NCBI GenBank assembly: GCA_028284625.1
Contig: JANQRH010000030.1
Location: 1-47,383, forward strand
DNA length: 47,383 nucleotides
Source: Afifellaceae bacterium
GTDB lineage: Bacteria > Pseudomonadota > Alphaproteobacteria > Rhizobiales > Afifellaceae
Direction of reading: 5' to 3'
Part shown: one piece after another, positions 8,993-17,911 of the stretch
Position numbering within the stretch: the stretch's first letter is position 1
Layout: every line of letters starts with the position of its first letter
Position numbers and translations under genes: made by a program
Notes under the pieces: model-generated
Databases searched by the model: none
Told to the model about the DNA's origin: nothing
Seen by the model: only the letters and a program-made list of their open reading frames with translations

Positions 8993-9061
8993 TCGCCTTC
9001 TCCCTCTTCGCGGTTGAGCCTCTTGGGCGGCTAACACGCGCGGCCCTGGGCGTAGAAGCCT

Positions 9062-9076
9062 GGGCGCAACGGTTGC
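9062..9076 (+). promoter_or_regulatory. Candidate sigma-54 promoter for amtB
   Basis: GGGCGCAACGGTTGC resembles the RpoN consensus TGGCACR-N4-TTGC, with the invariant GG and GC dinucleotides at the correct 10-base spacing and two mismatches in the -24 part. It lies 82 bases before the amtB ATG. NtrC/RpoN control of amtB is common in proteobacteria, which supports the idea; no NtrC site was recognised. Confidence 0.4.
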
Positions 9077-9157
9077 GCGTCTACATCTTTTGGGCAAGAA
9101 ACGCCACCGAGGCCCCAGCGGGCCGACATCGTGGCACATCTGCCGGGGGGCTCTTCC

Positions 9158-10375
<1,218 letters not shown>

Positions 10376-10469
10376 AGCATGATCCCGAAAAGTGGGCACC
10401 GGTTTTCGGATAAGATCATGCTCAAACAAAGAGATAGAGCGTTCGAGCGCTTCTGCGCGATAACGCTCT
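10376..10469 (+). repeat. Rhizobiales-type intergenic repeat, copy 1 (mosaic palindrome)
   Basis: The core at 10376-10440 begins right after the amtB stop. Within it AGCATGATC is mirrored by GATCATGCT and CCGAAAA by TTTTCGG, so it folds into a long imperfect hairpin. A second hairpin follows, AGAGCGTT at 10436-10443 with AACGCTCT at 10462-10469. The core recurs in inverted orientation at 28476-28540 with 61 of 65 bases identical. It ends just before the ribosome site of the P-II gene. Confidence 0.9.
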
Positions 10470-10487
10470 AGAGAAGGAGCATTCCCC

Positions 10488-10826
10488 GTGAATTGGATCA
10501 TTGCGATCATCCAGCCGCACCGCCTCGACGCGGTTCGCGACGCTCTGACGGCCATCAACATCCATGGCCTGACGGTGACGGAGGTGAAGGGATATGGCCG
10601 TCAGAAGGGCCACACGGAGATCTATCGCGGCGCGGAATATCAGATCACCTATATCCCTAAGCTGAAGCTTGAGATGGCGGTGGACAAGGCGCTGACCGAC
10701 AAGGCCGTAGAAGCAATCCGCACGTCGGCCCATACCGGGAAGATCGGCGACGGCAAGGTCTTCGTGTTCGACTTGCAAACGGCGATGCGCATTCGCACCG
10801 GCGAGACGGGGGCCGAGGCGCTTTAG
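10488..10826 (+). CDS. glnK: P-II nitrogen regulatory protein (GlnK/GlnB family)
   Basis: Trimeric signal protein that senses 2-oxoglutarate and ATP/ADP and, when not uridylylated, plugs the AmtB channel. The 112-residue length is standard. The T-loop GRQKGHTEIYRGAEYQITY carries Tyr51, the uridylylation site, and the B-loop reads TGKIGDGKVFV. The C-terminal block ends AMRIRTGETG. The GTG start has AAGGAG 8 bases upstream. It sits downstream of amtB, separated by 112 bp filled by a repeat element, so it probably belongs to the same transcript. GlnK is assigned over GlnB from the amtB link; sequence alone does not separate them. An oddity is the N-terminus MNWIIAIIQPHRLDAV, where Lys is more usual than the Gln-Pro-His seen here. 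Confidence 0.93.
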   Translation: MNWIIAIIQPHRLDAVRDALTAINIHGLTVTEVKGYGRQKGHTEIYRGAEYQITYIPKLKLEMAVDKALTDKAVEAIRTSAHTGKIGDGKVFVFDLQTAMRIRTGETGAEAL

Positions 10827-10863
10827 GGCGGGGCGTCGGCTTTGTGCGTTATCGGACCTCTCT

Positions 10864-10964
10864 GTCGTCATTGCCGGGCTTGACCCGGCAATCCAGCATC
10901 TCAGGATGAGGCGGACCGCAAGCGTCACGGGATGGATGCCCGGATCAAGTCCGGGCATGACGAC
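10864..10964. repeat. Paired-hairpin palindromic element (REP-like)
   Basis: About 100 bp bounded by inverted arms GTCGTCAT and ATGACGAC. Inside are two perfect hairpins: TTGCCGGG with CCCGGCAA (10871-10891) and ATGCCCGG with CCGGGCAT (10936-10958). The two stems are related to each other, as in paired REP elements. It fills most of the 207-bp gap between the P-II gene and the convergent alcohol dehydrogenase and may end transcription from both sides. Confidence 0.85.
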
Positions 10965-11033
10965 GTGGATGGGGCGGGCGCCGCAATAACCATCGTATAG
11001 GCTTCCCGCGGAAGTTGACCCCCTGCGGATGGG

Positions 11034-12089
11034 CTAATCGTGCACGAGCACGACGCGTCCCACGACCTTGCCGCCTTGCTTCAGGTCGCTGAGCGCCTCG
11101 CCGGCTTTTTCGGCGGGGACCGGCGTAACCGGAATGGGCGCGAGCTTCCCGGCCTGCGCCAGTGCGATCACCGCCTTCAGATCATCGAGCGTGCCGACAT
11201 AGGAGCCGGTGATCGTGAGCAGCTTGTTGGGGAAGGTCATGGTCGGCAGCGTGACCTCGCCGCCAAAGAGCCCAACGACGACGACAAGCCCGCCGCGCCG
11301 AACAATGTTCGTGGCGTACTCGAACGTCGCCGGCGAACCGACGAAATCGATCGCAGCGGCCGGGCCGCCTCCGGTCGCGCGTTTGGCCTCTTTCACGGCG
11401 TTCTCCGAGCCGTTGTCGAGCGCGGCCTCCGCGCCGGCGGTCAGCGCGTGCGCCCGCTTCGCCGGATCGATGTCGGCGGCAACGACGCGCGACCCGACCA
11501 CGGCATCGGCCAGCTGAACGGCCGATAGCCCGACGCCGCCCACACCGATGATGGCCAGCCAGTCGTCCGCTTTCAGGTGCTGCGTCTTCTTCAGCGCTGA
11601 ATAGGCCGTGATTCCGGAGCAGGCGTAGGTGCAGGCGAGCTCTTTGGCGAGGCCGTCATAAGGCACCAGGTAGCGCGGATGCGGCACGACGACATGGTCG
11701 GCGAAGCCGCCGGTGCGGCGCACGCCGAGTGATGCGGGGCTGTCGCACAGAAGCTCTTCGTCGCCGGTGCAGCGCGAACAGCGTCCGCATCCGATCCACG
11801 GATAGACGACGTAGCTTCCGCCGATCTCCACACCGCTCGCATCAGGGCCCGTTGCGGCGATTGAGCCGACGATCTCGTGGCCAGGCGAGAAGGGGAGGTC
11901 GACGGCCGAGGACATCTCCCATTTGCGCCCGCCGCCGAGGTCGAAATAGCCGTCCCAGATATGAACGTCGGAATGGCAGACGCCGCACGTTTCCACACGT
12001 ACGAGGACCTCTGTCCCGGTGGGCTCTGGCGTCGGGGCGCTGATCTCACCGACCTCGCCGCCCCATTCCATGATCGCGATCTGGCGCAC
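11034..12089 (-). CDS. Zinc-dependent alcohol dehydrogenase
   Basis: Medium-chain NAD(P)-dependent dehydrogenase oxidising an alcohol to an aldehyde or ketone, cytoplasmic, 351 residues. The catalytic zinc set is visible as Cys38 (CGVCHSD), His71-Glu72 (PGHEIVG) and Cys157 (ACSGITAY). The structural zinc lobe is complete with Cys101, Cys104, Cys107 and Cys115 (GCGRCSRCTGDEELLC). The Rossmann turn GVGGVG at 182-187 and the acidic AADID end of strand 2 point to NAD. A start GTG with GGGGGAGCGAG just before it fits. The insert FDLGGGRKWEMSSAVDLPF before the GHE motif is longer than in yeast-type ADH and resembles bacterial broad-range enzymes. It lies 77 bp downstream of the DUF427 gene on the same strand. 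Confidence 0.93.
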   Translation of the reverse strand: MRQIAIMEWGGEVGEISAPTPEPTGTEVLVRVETCGVCHSDVHIWDGYFDLGGGRKWEMSSAVDLPFSPGHEIVGSIAATGPDASGVEIGGSYVVYPWIGCGRCSRCTGDEELLCDSPASLGVRRTGGFADHVVVPHPRYLVPYDGLAKELACTYACSGITAYSALKKTQHLKADDWLAIIGVGGVGLSAVQLADAVVGSRVVAADIDPAKRAHALTAGAEAALDNGSENAVKEAKRATGGGPAAAIDFVGSPATFEYATNIVRRGGLVVVVGLFGGEVTLPTMTFPNKLLTITGSYVGTLDDLKAVIALAQAGKLAPIPVTPVPAEKAGEALSDLKQGGKVVGRVVLVHD

Positions 12090-12166
12090 GCTCGCTCCCC
12101 CGCGGCACCCGTGCGATCTGGCGCGCGGGCTTCACATTCGGCGATGCACGTCCACCCGCCCGGCTG

Positions 12167-12547
12167 TCAAGCCGGCCGCTCTCCAATGGCGTCGACGTGC
12201 TTCCGATAGAAGGCGAGGTGGCCCTTGATGGCCGCGACTGCCTCGTAGGGCGCTTCGTAGCACCACACGGCATTGTCGACGCTTTGTGCCCCGGCGCGGA
12301 TGCTGAAATAGGAGGCGTCGCCCTTGTACGGGCAATAGGTCGCGTGCGCGCTGGGCTCCAGCAGCGTGATGTCGACATCGTCGCGCGGGATGTAATGAAC
12401 GGGCGCATAGCTCGCCTCGCTCAGCGTCAGTGCGCGGGTGGAATCGGCAAGCGTGTGGCCACCGAGCGTCACGACGACGCGGTTCGGATTGGGCGCAATG
12501 GTGATCGGGTGATCCGGCCCAGGAACTCTCATTCTACGATCGTTCAT
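12167..12547 (-). CDS. DUF427 domain protein
   Basis: Small conserved protein, 126 residues, of unknown function. It contains the DUF427 pattern: PNPNRVVVTLGGHTLADSTR, SEASYAPVHYIPRDDV, then THE central HATYCPYKGDASYFSI and DNAVWCYEAPYEAV, ending HLAFYRKHVDAIG. The family often shows the CPYKG-xA-xY box and a tryptophan-rich core. The ATG at 12547 has CGGAG upstream and is preferred over a TTG two codons before. It lies 46 bases downstream of the alpha/beta hydrolase gene on the same strand and may be the tail of the ku operon. Confidence 0.88.
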   Translation of the reverse strand: MNDRRMRVPGPDHPITIAPNPNRVVVTLGGHTLADSTRALTLSEASYAPVHYIPRDDVDITLLEPSAHATYCPYKGDASYFSIRAGAQSVDNAVWCYEAPYEAVAAIKGHLAFYRKHVDAIGERPA

Positions 12548-12593
12548 CGACAATTCTCCGCGCCGCCCCGGCTCGGTTGCTCAGACCGTAGCG

Positions 12594-13226
12594 TTAAGCC
12601 ACCGACGCGCCAATCCAGTCCGCGACGGCTTGCGCAGCGCCTGCGAGGTTCTCCTTAGCCGTCACGCCGGAGCCCTTGGCCGGGCGGAAATCGTGATTGC
12701 CGTGGGGGACCCAATGGAACCTGATCGCCGGCGATAGCTTGTAGCCGTCCACATCGTCCTTCGTGCCGAAGGGGTCGCGCGTGCCCTGGCAAATCAGCGT
12801 CGGCGCCGACAGTGTTTCCAAATGTGCCGTCCGGAGCTTCTCCGGCTTGCCTGGCGGGTGAAACGGATAGCCGAGGCACACGAGCCCAGCGATGGCCTGT
12901 TTCTTGTGCAGCTCGTCGGCGATCATGCTCGCCACGCGGCCGCCCATGGATTTGCCGCCGATGACAAGCGGCCGATCCGCTTTCAACGCCGCAACCGCGT
13001 CGCGAAACTCATCCATGACGCGCTCCGCGCGCGGCGGCGGCTTGCGTCCGGCGCCGGTGCGTCGCGCGGCCATATAGGCGAACTCAAACCGCGTCGTGCG
13101 CAGGCCATGTGCGGCCAACGCCTCGGCGAACTCGTTCATGAAGCGGGAATCCATCGGTGCGCCTGCGCCATGCGCGAGGAGAAGGTCGGCCGGCGCGTCC
13201 TCAGGGCCAGTGTGGAGGAAATTCAT
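12594..13226 (-). CDS. Small alpha/beta hydrolase (KANL3/Tex30-like)
   Basis: Cytoplasmic serine hydrolase of 210 residues. The oxyanion segment LLLAHGAGAPMDS, the nucleophile elbow GGKSMGGR with Ser93, the acid in QGTRDPFG (Asp151) and the base in PHGNHDF (His178) give a complete catalytic triad. The AHGAG and GKSMGG pattern is that of the KANL3/Tex30-like dienelactone-hydrolase-related group, whose substrates are mostly unknown. Its ATG overlaps the stop of the upstream BRCT/TPR gene by four bases, implying translational coupling and placing it in the ligD-ku operon. No known end-joining step needs an esterase, so the link is by position only. Confidence 0.87.
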   Translation of the reverse strand: MNFLHTGPEDAPADLLLAHGAGAPMDSRFMNEFAEALAAHGLRTTRFEFAYMAARRTGAGRKPPPRAERVMDEFRDAVAALKADRPLVIGGKSMGGRVASMIADELHKKQAIAGLVCLGYPFHPPGKPEKLRTAHLETLSAPTLICQGTRDPFGTKDDVDGYKLSPAIRFHWVPHGNHDFRPAKGSGVTAKENLAGAAQAVADWIGASVA

Positions 13227-14359
13227 CCGACGATGCGCAAGCCGTGGTTCTTGCCGGTGTTGGTATCGCCCGGCTCACGCGGGCCCTTCATCAACGCTAT
13301 TAGCTGCAGGCCCTGCCGTGCCTTGTGCCCCCATTCAGAATCCGGGTCGAGCTCCAGATAACGCGTCCACAGCCGTACGGCCTCGTCGTGTTTGCCGGCT
13401 TCAAACTCTAAGAGCGCCAGATTGTAGATCGGATCGGGGTAGTCGGCGTCGGTTTCAATCGCCTTCTTGAGGTGCCGTCGCGCGCCGGCAACGTCGTCCT
13501 CGCGGCGTGCAATCGAAGCCAGATTGAACCAGGCCTCGGCGAATGTCGGGTCAAGCTTCAGAACCGTGTTGAGAGCGCGACGGGCGCCGGTCAGATCGTC
13601 CTGTTGCAGCATCGCGTGGCTGAGGTTGAAAGCGATGACCGGGTCGCGCGGCTCCATGGCGTGGCAGCGCCGATAAAGTGCGTTGGCGCGCGCCCAATCT
13701 TCATCGTCCTCTGCGTCCTTGGCGTCGTCGAACAGGGCGTCGACGCTGTCGGCCTCTTCCGGCAGGTCGAGGATGAGCTGACCGGACAGTTCCGTCAGCG
13801 CGTCGCCGGAGCGCATGAGCACGCGGTTCCACTCGGAACGCTCCAGCCGCACCTGCGACAGCCCGCCATCGGACGAGATGGGGCTCCGCGTCTGAACGGC
13901 GCGGATCAGCGTGATCCAATCCACGCCGTCGCGGATCAGGCCGGCGCATTGCCGTGCGACAACGAGATCACGGAAGCCGAAAGGTTCTTCCGCGACGCTG
14001 AAGACATCGAACAGGCGAAGGCGATCGAAGGAATCCGCGTCGAGCCCCGACTTGTCCATGAGCTCGTCGGCGGAAAGCTGGCGATGGTCCTCAGGTTCAT
14101 GCGCGAGGCCCAGAAGGCGCAGGAAAGCGTGCTCGCTGATGAGGGTCGTGCCGGCAGCGCGCGCCTCCTTAAGGCGCTTGTCGATGCGCTCCGCGTCGCC
14201 TTTTTGGGCGAGCCGGTGGCCGATGACCGCAATAGAAGTGCCGCGGGAGACGCCGCGTCGGAGCGTGCCGTCGCGCGCCTCGATCTCCCGTGCCGCCAGG
14301 CGCTGGGGAAAGGCGTCAAGCGCTCCGATAATGGCGAATATCGCGCCTTCGACCGTCAT
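13223..14359 (-). CDS. BRCT/MerR-like/TPR protein in the NHEJ operon
   Basis: Uncharacterised 378-residue protein. Residues about 3-85 look like a DNA-ligase-type BRCT domain: EGAIFAIIGALDAFPQRLAA, VSRGTSIAVIGHRL, then DKRLKEARAAGTTLISEHAF. Residues about 97-160 resemble a MerR helix-turn-helix (ELMDKSGLDADSFDRL, then FGFRDLVVARQCAGLIRDGV). Residues about 208-365 hold roughly four TPR repeats (WARANALYRRCHAMEPRDP, GARRALNTVLKLDPTFAEAW, GARRHLKKAIETDADYPDP). The start has CAGGGGGCGG before it. It begins 12 bases after ku and overlaps the hydrolase start by four bases. A scaffold joining DNA ends or repair proteins is an inference; TPR units bind proteins and BRCT domains often bind DNA ends or phosphopeptides. 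Confidence 0.85.
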   Translation of the reverse strand: MTVEGAIFAIIGALDAFPQRLAAREIEARDGTLRRGVSRGTSIAVIGHRLAQKGDAERIDKRLKEARAAGTTLISEHAFLRLLGLAHEPEDHRQLSADELMDKSGLDADSFDRLRLFDVFSVAEEPFGFRDLVVARQCAGLIRDGVDWITLIRAVQTRSPISSDGGLSQVRLERSEWNRVLMRSGDALTELSGQLILDLPEEADSVDALFDDAKDAEDDEDWARANALYRRCHAMEPRDPVIAFNLSHAMLQQDDLTGARRALNTVLKLDPTFAEAWFNLASIARREDDVAGARRHLKKAIETDADYPDPIYNLALLEFEAGKHDEAVRLWTRYLELDPDSEWGHKARQGLQLIALMKGPREPGDTNTGKNHGLRIVG

Positions 14360-14371
14360 CCGCCCCCTGTA

Positions 14372-15217
14372 TCATGCGCTCTTCCGTTTCGGTGCGGCTT
14401 TTTTCTTCACAGGCGCTTTGCGGGCCTTGCTTTTGGCCGGCGGCTTCTCGCCTTCCAGGCTCTTCTTCAGCGCATCCATGAGGTTGATCACGTTGCCGCG
14501 CGCAGGTGCGGCCGCCATCACCGGTTCCTCGCCGGCGATCTTCGCCTTAATCACGCTGAGGAGCGCCTCTTCGTAACGATCCTTGTATTCGCCAGCGTCG
14601 AAATCGCTCGCCTTCTGCTCGATCAGCTTCAGGGCAAGGTCCAGCATTTCGGGATCGGCGCTGTCGGTTGGGATGTCCTCGAAATAGGCACCCTGGCCGC
14701 GCACTTCTTTGGCCTGGCGCAGGGTGCGCACCAGCATACCGTTGTCGCGGACGCCGATGGTGACAACGCGCTCGCGGCTGGACAGCACGATCCGCGCGAT
14801 CGCCATCTTCTTGGATTTCTTCATGGCTTCGCGAATGACGACGAACGTCTCCTCGGCAACGGCGCCGTCGGGCGCGAGGTAATAGGGCGAATCCTGAAAG
14901 AGCACATCGACGGAGCCCTCATCGACGAAGGCCTCGATGTTGATCGTCTCCGTCGTCTCGATGCGGACCTTCTCGAAGTCCTCCTCTTCGAGGATGACGT
15001 ATTGGTTCTTCTCGTACTGATAGCCCTTGACGAGGTCGCTCCGCTCCACCAGCCCGAGCTCCGGGTCGACCGGCTTCATCTGCACGCGGTTGTGCGTGTC
15101 CTTGTGCAGCATGTTGAACGCGATCCGTTCGCCGGAGCTGGTGGCGTTGTAGAGCCGCACCGGGCAGCTCACCAAGGAGAGCTTCAGATATCCCTTCCAG
15201 CTCGCACGCGGTGCCAT
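14372..15217 (-). CDS. ku: Non-homologous end-joining protein Ku
   Basis: Homodimeric ring protein that threads onto double-strand break ends and recruits LigD. The 281-residue length and the blocks RASWKGYLKLSLVSCPVRLY, FNMLHKDTHNRVQMK, LVKGYQYEKNQYVILEEED, YYLAPDG and AYFEDIPTDSADPEMLDLA are typical of bacterial Ku. The core ends near residue 245; the tail is lysine-rich (KPPAKSKARKAPVKKKAAPK), the type of C-terminal extension that helps DNA binding and threading. It begins 12 bases after the ligD stop codon and is followed 12 bases later by the BRCT/TPR gene, so all are probably co-transcribed. Confidence 0.96.
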   Translation of the reverse strand: MAPRASWKGYLKLSLVSCPVRLYNATSSGERIAFNMLHKDTHNRVQMKPVDPELGLVERSDLVKGYQYEKNQYVILEEEDFEKVRIETTETINIEAFVDEGSVDVLFQDSPYYLAPDGAVAEETFVVIREAMKKSKKMAIARIVLSSRERVVTIGVRDNGMLVRTLRQAKEVRGQGAYFEDIPTDSADPEMLDLALKLIEQKASDFDAGEYKDRYEEALLSVIKAKIAGEEPVMAAAPARGNVINLMDALKKSLEGEKPPAKSKARKAPVKKKAAPKRKSA

Positions 15218-15229
15218 GTCGATAATCCC

Positions 15230-17776
15230 TTACGCATTCGCCAGCTTGCGCGCCAAGTCCGCCCCGAGCGCGCAGGCACTGGCCTCGATCCCAGCCCAAG
15301 GATCGCCGGAATTGCTTAAAAAGCTCGGTATCGTAGCGTAATTCAAATCGCCGGGGGCGTCGATTGAGCGAAGGTCCTCCCAATGAAGGGGGGCGGATGC
15401 GGGTATATCCTTCTGAGCCCTCAAGGAATAGGCGCCGACGGCGGTCGCGGAGCGGGCATTTCGGTGGAAATCCAGGAAGATACGGTTCCGCCGCTCCTTC
15501 TTGGCCATGGTCGTGACGAAGGTCGTTGGGTGGCGCTTGGCCAGCAGGACCGCGATCTTGCCGCTCGTCTCGTGCAGCTCCTTCCAGGTGTGACGGCGGT
15601 TGACGGGCACGACAATGTGAATGCCCTTGCCGCCGGTCGTCTTCACGAAGGGCGTGAGGCCGAGCTCTTCAAGCACGTCGCGGACGGCGAAGGCGGCGTC
15701 CACCACATCGCGCCATGCGATGCCGTCGCCGGGATCGAGATCGAGCACCATGCGGTCCGGCCGCTCCGGCTTGTCGACTCGACAGCCCCAGGGATGGAAT
15801 TCCACGACGCCGAATTGCGCCAGCGCCAGATAGCCTTCCGCGTCTTTGATGAAGAGATAGTCGCGCTCTTCCTCGTCGCCCCGCTTGGACGGGAATATGC
15901 CCATCTCCGTCGGCATGCCGGAGAAGGCGTGGCGCTGGAAGAAGCAATCCTTGGCGTCGCCGGTCGGACAGCGCACCAGCGAGACGGGACGATTTACGAG
16001 CTGCGGCAGCATGTAGTCGCCGACACGGGCGTAATAGACAGCGAGATCGAGCTTGGTCGGCCCGGTCTTGGAGAACATCCGCCGCTCCGGGTTCGTCACC
16101 CAGATCGACGCCAGATGCTTGTCGGTGATCAGTCGCTTGGCGGGGGCCGCTTTTGCACGACTGGGCGCCGGCTCGCTCATGCCGCGGAAGACAGCGTGAC
16201 GCAGATTGCCGGCAGAGGTGCGATTGGAATACTCAATCAGCGCCTTGATGCGCGGCTCAACCCAGTTCGCGCGTGGCGTCGGCCCCTCAAATGTCACCGG
16301 CGGCTCGGCGGCGGCCAAAGCCTGAAGCCTCTCAAGCAGTTCGGTGGCGTCATCCACGGAGAAGCCCGTGCCGACCTTGCCGACCGGAGTGAGGCCGTTA
16401 TCGCTATCCTCGGCAAGAAGCAGCGCGGCGAGACCGCCGGCGGCCTTGGAGGTGGTGTAGCCGATGATCGTGAACGTCTCCAAAGGCTTGGCTTTGACCT
16501 TGACCCAGGTCTTGGAGCGCCCCGTGACGTAGGTGCTGTTGACGCGTTTTGAGATAATGCCTTCCAGCTTCATCTTCGACGCCTGCTGGAAGAACGCCGC
16601 GCCGTTACCGATAACGTGCTCGCTGAGCTGAATGGCGGATGCGCCGTTGAGGATCGGTGCGAGCAGCTTCTCAAGAAGCGCCTTGCGCTGCTCCAACGGA
16701 ACGGCGGTCAGGTCCCAACCGTTCAGGTGCATCAGATCGAAAGCGTAGAAGACCATGCGCCATGTCTCGCCTTCGGCGATGGCGTCCTGGAGCGCGCTGA
16801 AATGCGTGCGGCCTTGCGCGTCGGGAACGACCACTTCGCCGTCGATGATCGCCGCGTCGCATGGCAGTTCATCGAAGGCCTTGGCGACGTCGCCGTAGCG
16901 CTCGGTCCAGTCGTGGCTGTTCCGCGTCAGGAGCTTCGCCTTGCCATCTGCGACAATGGCGATGGTGCGGTAGCCGTCGAGCTTGATCTCGTGCAGCCAT
17001 CCGTCACCCTCGGGCGGCGTGGCGACGGCTGTAGCAAGCTGCGGCTTGAAGGTCTTAGGCAGCGATGCCATGCGCGCGCCTTTCAAAGCACCGGGCTTCA
17101 GGTTCGGCTTCTTGACGGGCTTCCTGGGTCGTGCCTCCGATGGCGTCTTGGGCCGCGCGCCGCGCGTGGCGGGCTTACCGGTCGTCCACTTTGCGGCGTC
17201 GGGACTGAGCAGCTCCTCAATCAACTTGCCGGAAACGACGCTTTCGGGCCGCTCCTGGAGGATATCGAAGTCGGTCGTTGCCGCATCGTCGTGCTCCTTG
17301 ATGAGGAGCCAGTTGGGCTGGCGGTCGCCTTCACGCCGCTTCAGCCGCGCGAGCGTCCAGCCGCCCTTCAGCTTCTCGCCGGCCAGTCGAAACTTAAGCG
17401 TCCCGGATTCCAGGCTCTTCTCAAGGTCGCCCATCGGCGCCCAGGTGCCGCTATCCCAGATCATAGTTGCACCTGCGCCGTAATTGCCGGTGGGGATGAC
17501 CCCCTCGAACGCGCCGTATTCGAGCGGATGCTCCTCCACCTCCACGGCCAAGCGTCGCTCGCCCGGATCGAGCGACGGGCCCTTGGGCACGGCCCAGCTT
17601 TTCAGCACGCCACCGACCTGCAGCCGCAAATCGTAATGCAGCCGCGTCGCGTCGTGCTTGTGGATCATATAGAGATCGCCGCTTTCGCCGGTCTCGCCGA
17701 TATCGGCGCCGGCCGGCTCACTCGTTTGCCGGAAGTCGCGCTTCTTGCGGTAGGTCTCAAGCTTGCGGGCAGCCAT
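15230..17776 (-). CDS. ligD: ATP-dependent DNA ligase LigD (PE-Lig-Pol)
   Basis: Multifunctional end-joining enzyme of 848 residues with the domain order 3'-phosphoesterase, ligase, polymerase, as in Pseudomonas LigD. The phosphoesterase domain (about 1-185) has His41, His47 and Asp49 in HKHDATRLHYDLRL and His83 in EEHPLEYGAFEGVIP. The ligase domain (about 235-530) has the adenylated Lys265 in EIKLDGYR, IDGEVV, FYAFDLMHLNG, EGIISKR and WVKVK. The polymerase/primase domain (about 550-848) has the metal-binding DLDPGD at 679-684 and KTTGGKGIHIVVP. All key residues are present, so the protein should be active. It is the first gene of the ku operon and divergent from livG across 135 bp. The ribosome site is weak. 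Confidence 0.97.
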   Translation of the reverse strand: MAARKLETYRKKRDFRQTSEPAGADIGETGESGDLYMIHKHDATRLHYDLRLQVGGVLKSWAVPKGPSLDPGERRLAVEVEEHPLEYGAFEGVIPTGNYGAGATMIWDSGTWAPMGDLEKSLESGTLKFRLAGEKLKGGWTLARLKRREGDRQPNWLLIKEHDDAATTDFDILQERPESVVSGKLIEELLSPDAAKWTTGKPATRGARPKTPSEARPRKPVKKPNLKPGALKGARMASLPKTFKPQLATAVATPPEGDGWLHEIKLDGYRTIAIVADGKAKLLTRNSHDWTERYGDVAKAFDELPCDAAIIDGEVVVPDAQGRTHFSALQDAIAEGETWRMVFYAFDLMHLNGWDLTAVPLEQRKALLEKLLAPILNGASAIQLSEHVIGNGAAFFQQASKMKLEGIISKRVNSTYVTGRSKTWVKVKAKPLETFTIIGYTTSKAAGGLAALLLAEDSDNGLTPVGKVGTGFSVDDATELLERLQALAAAEPPVTFEGPTPRANWVEPRIKALIEYSNRTSAGNLRHAVFRGMSEPAPSRAKAAPAKRLITDKHLASIWVTNPERRMFSKTGPTKLDLAVYYARVGDYMLPQLVNRPVSLVRCPTGDAKDCFFQRHAFSGMPTEMGIFPSKRGDEEERDYLFIKDAEGYLALAQFGVVEFHPWGCRVDKPERPDRMVLDLDPGDGIAWRDVVDAAFAVRDVLEELGLTPFVKTTGGKGIHIVVPVNRRHTWKELHETSGKIAVLLAKRHPTTFVTTMAKKERRNRIFLDFHRNARSATAVGAYSLRAQKDIPASAPLHWEDLRSIDAPGDLNYATIPSFLSNSGDPWAGIEASACALGADLARKLANA

Positions 17777-17911
17777 CGCGCCTGCGCGTTTAACACAGAG
17801 GCGACGCGCCTCCGAGCCTCGACGCGCTCACGCCGCAACACTAAGACGAACCTGCGAACAGCCGCGCCGGGGCCCCAGGCGCTTTGTCGGGGCGGCCGAG
17901 GAAAGCAGGGA

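Noticed and set aside
7796-9034. 412-codon plus-strand frame between the glycosyltransferase and amtB
   Set aside because: It is antisense to two supported genes and its sequence is low-complexity Arg/Gln/His.
9132-9144. TGGCACATCTGCC as a sigma-54 promoter just before amtB
   Set aside because: The distance between GG and GC is three bases too short and it lies only about 20 bases from the start; the better candidate is at 9062-9076.
13472-16552. Two long plus-strand open frames (615 and 389 codons) opposite ku, the BRCT/TPR gene and ligD
   Set aside because: They are antisense shadows without recognisable domains; the minus-strand genes have clear motifs and operon spacing.
16616-17911. 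Long plus-strand open frame joined upstream of LivG
   Set aside because: It is antisense to ligD and has no family motifs; LivG begins at 17912, where the ABC domain starts. High GC content leaves the opposite strand open.
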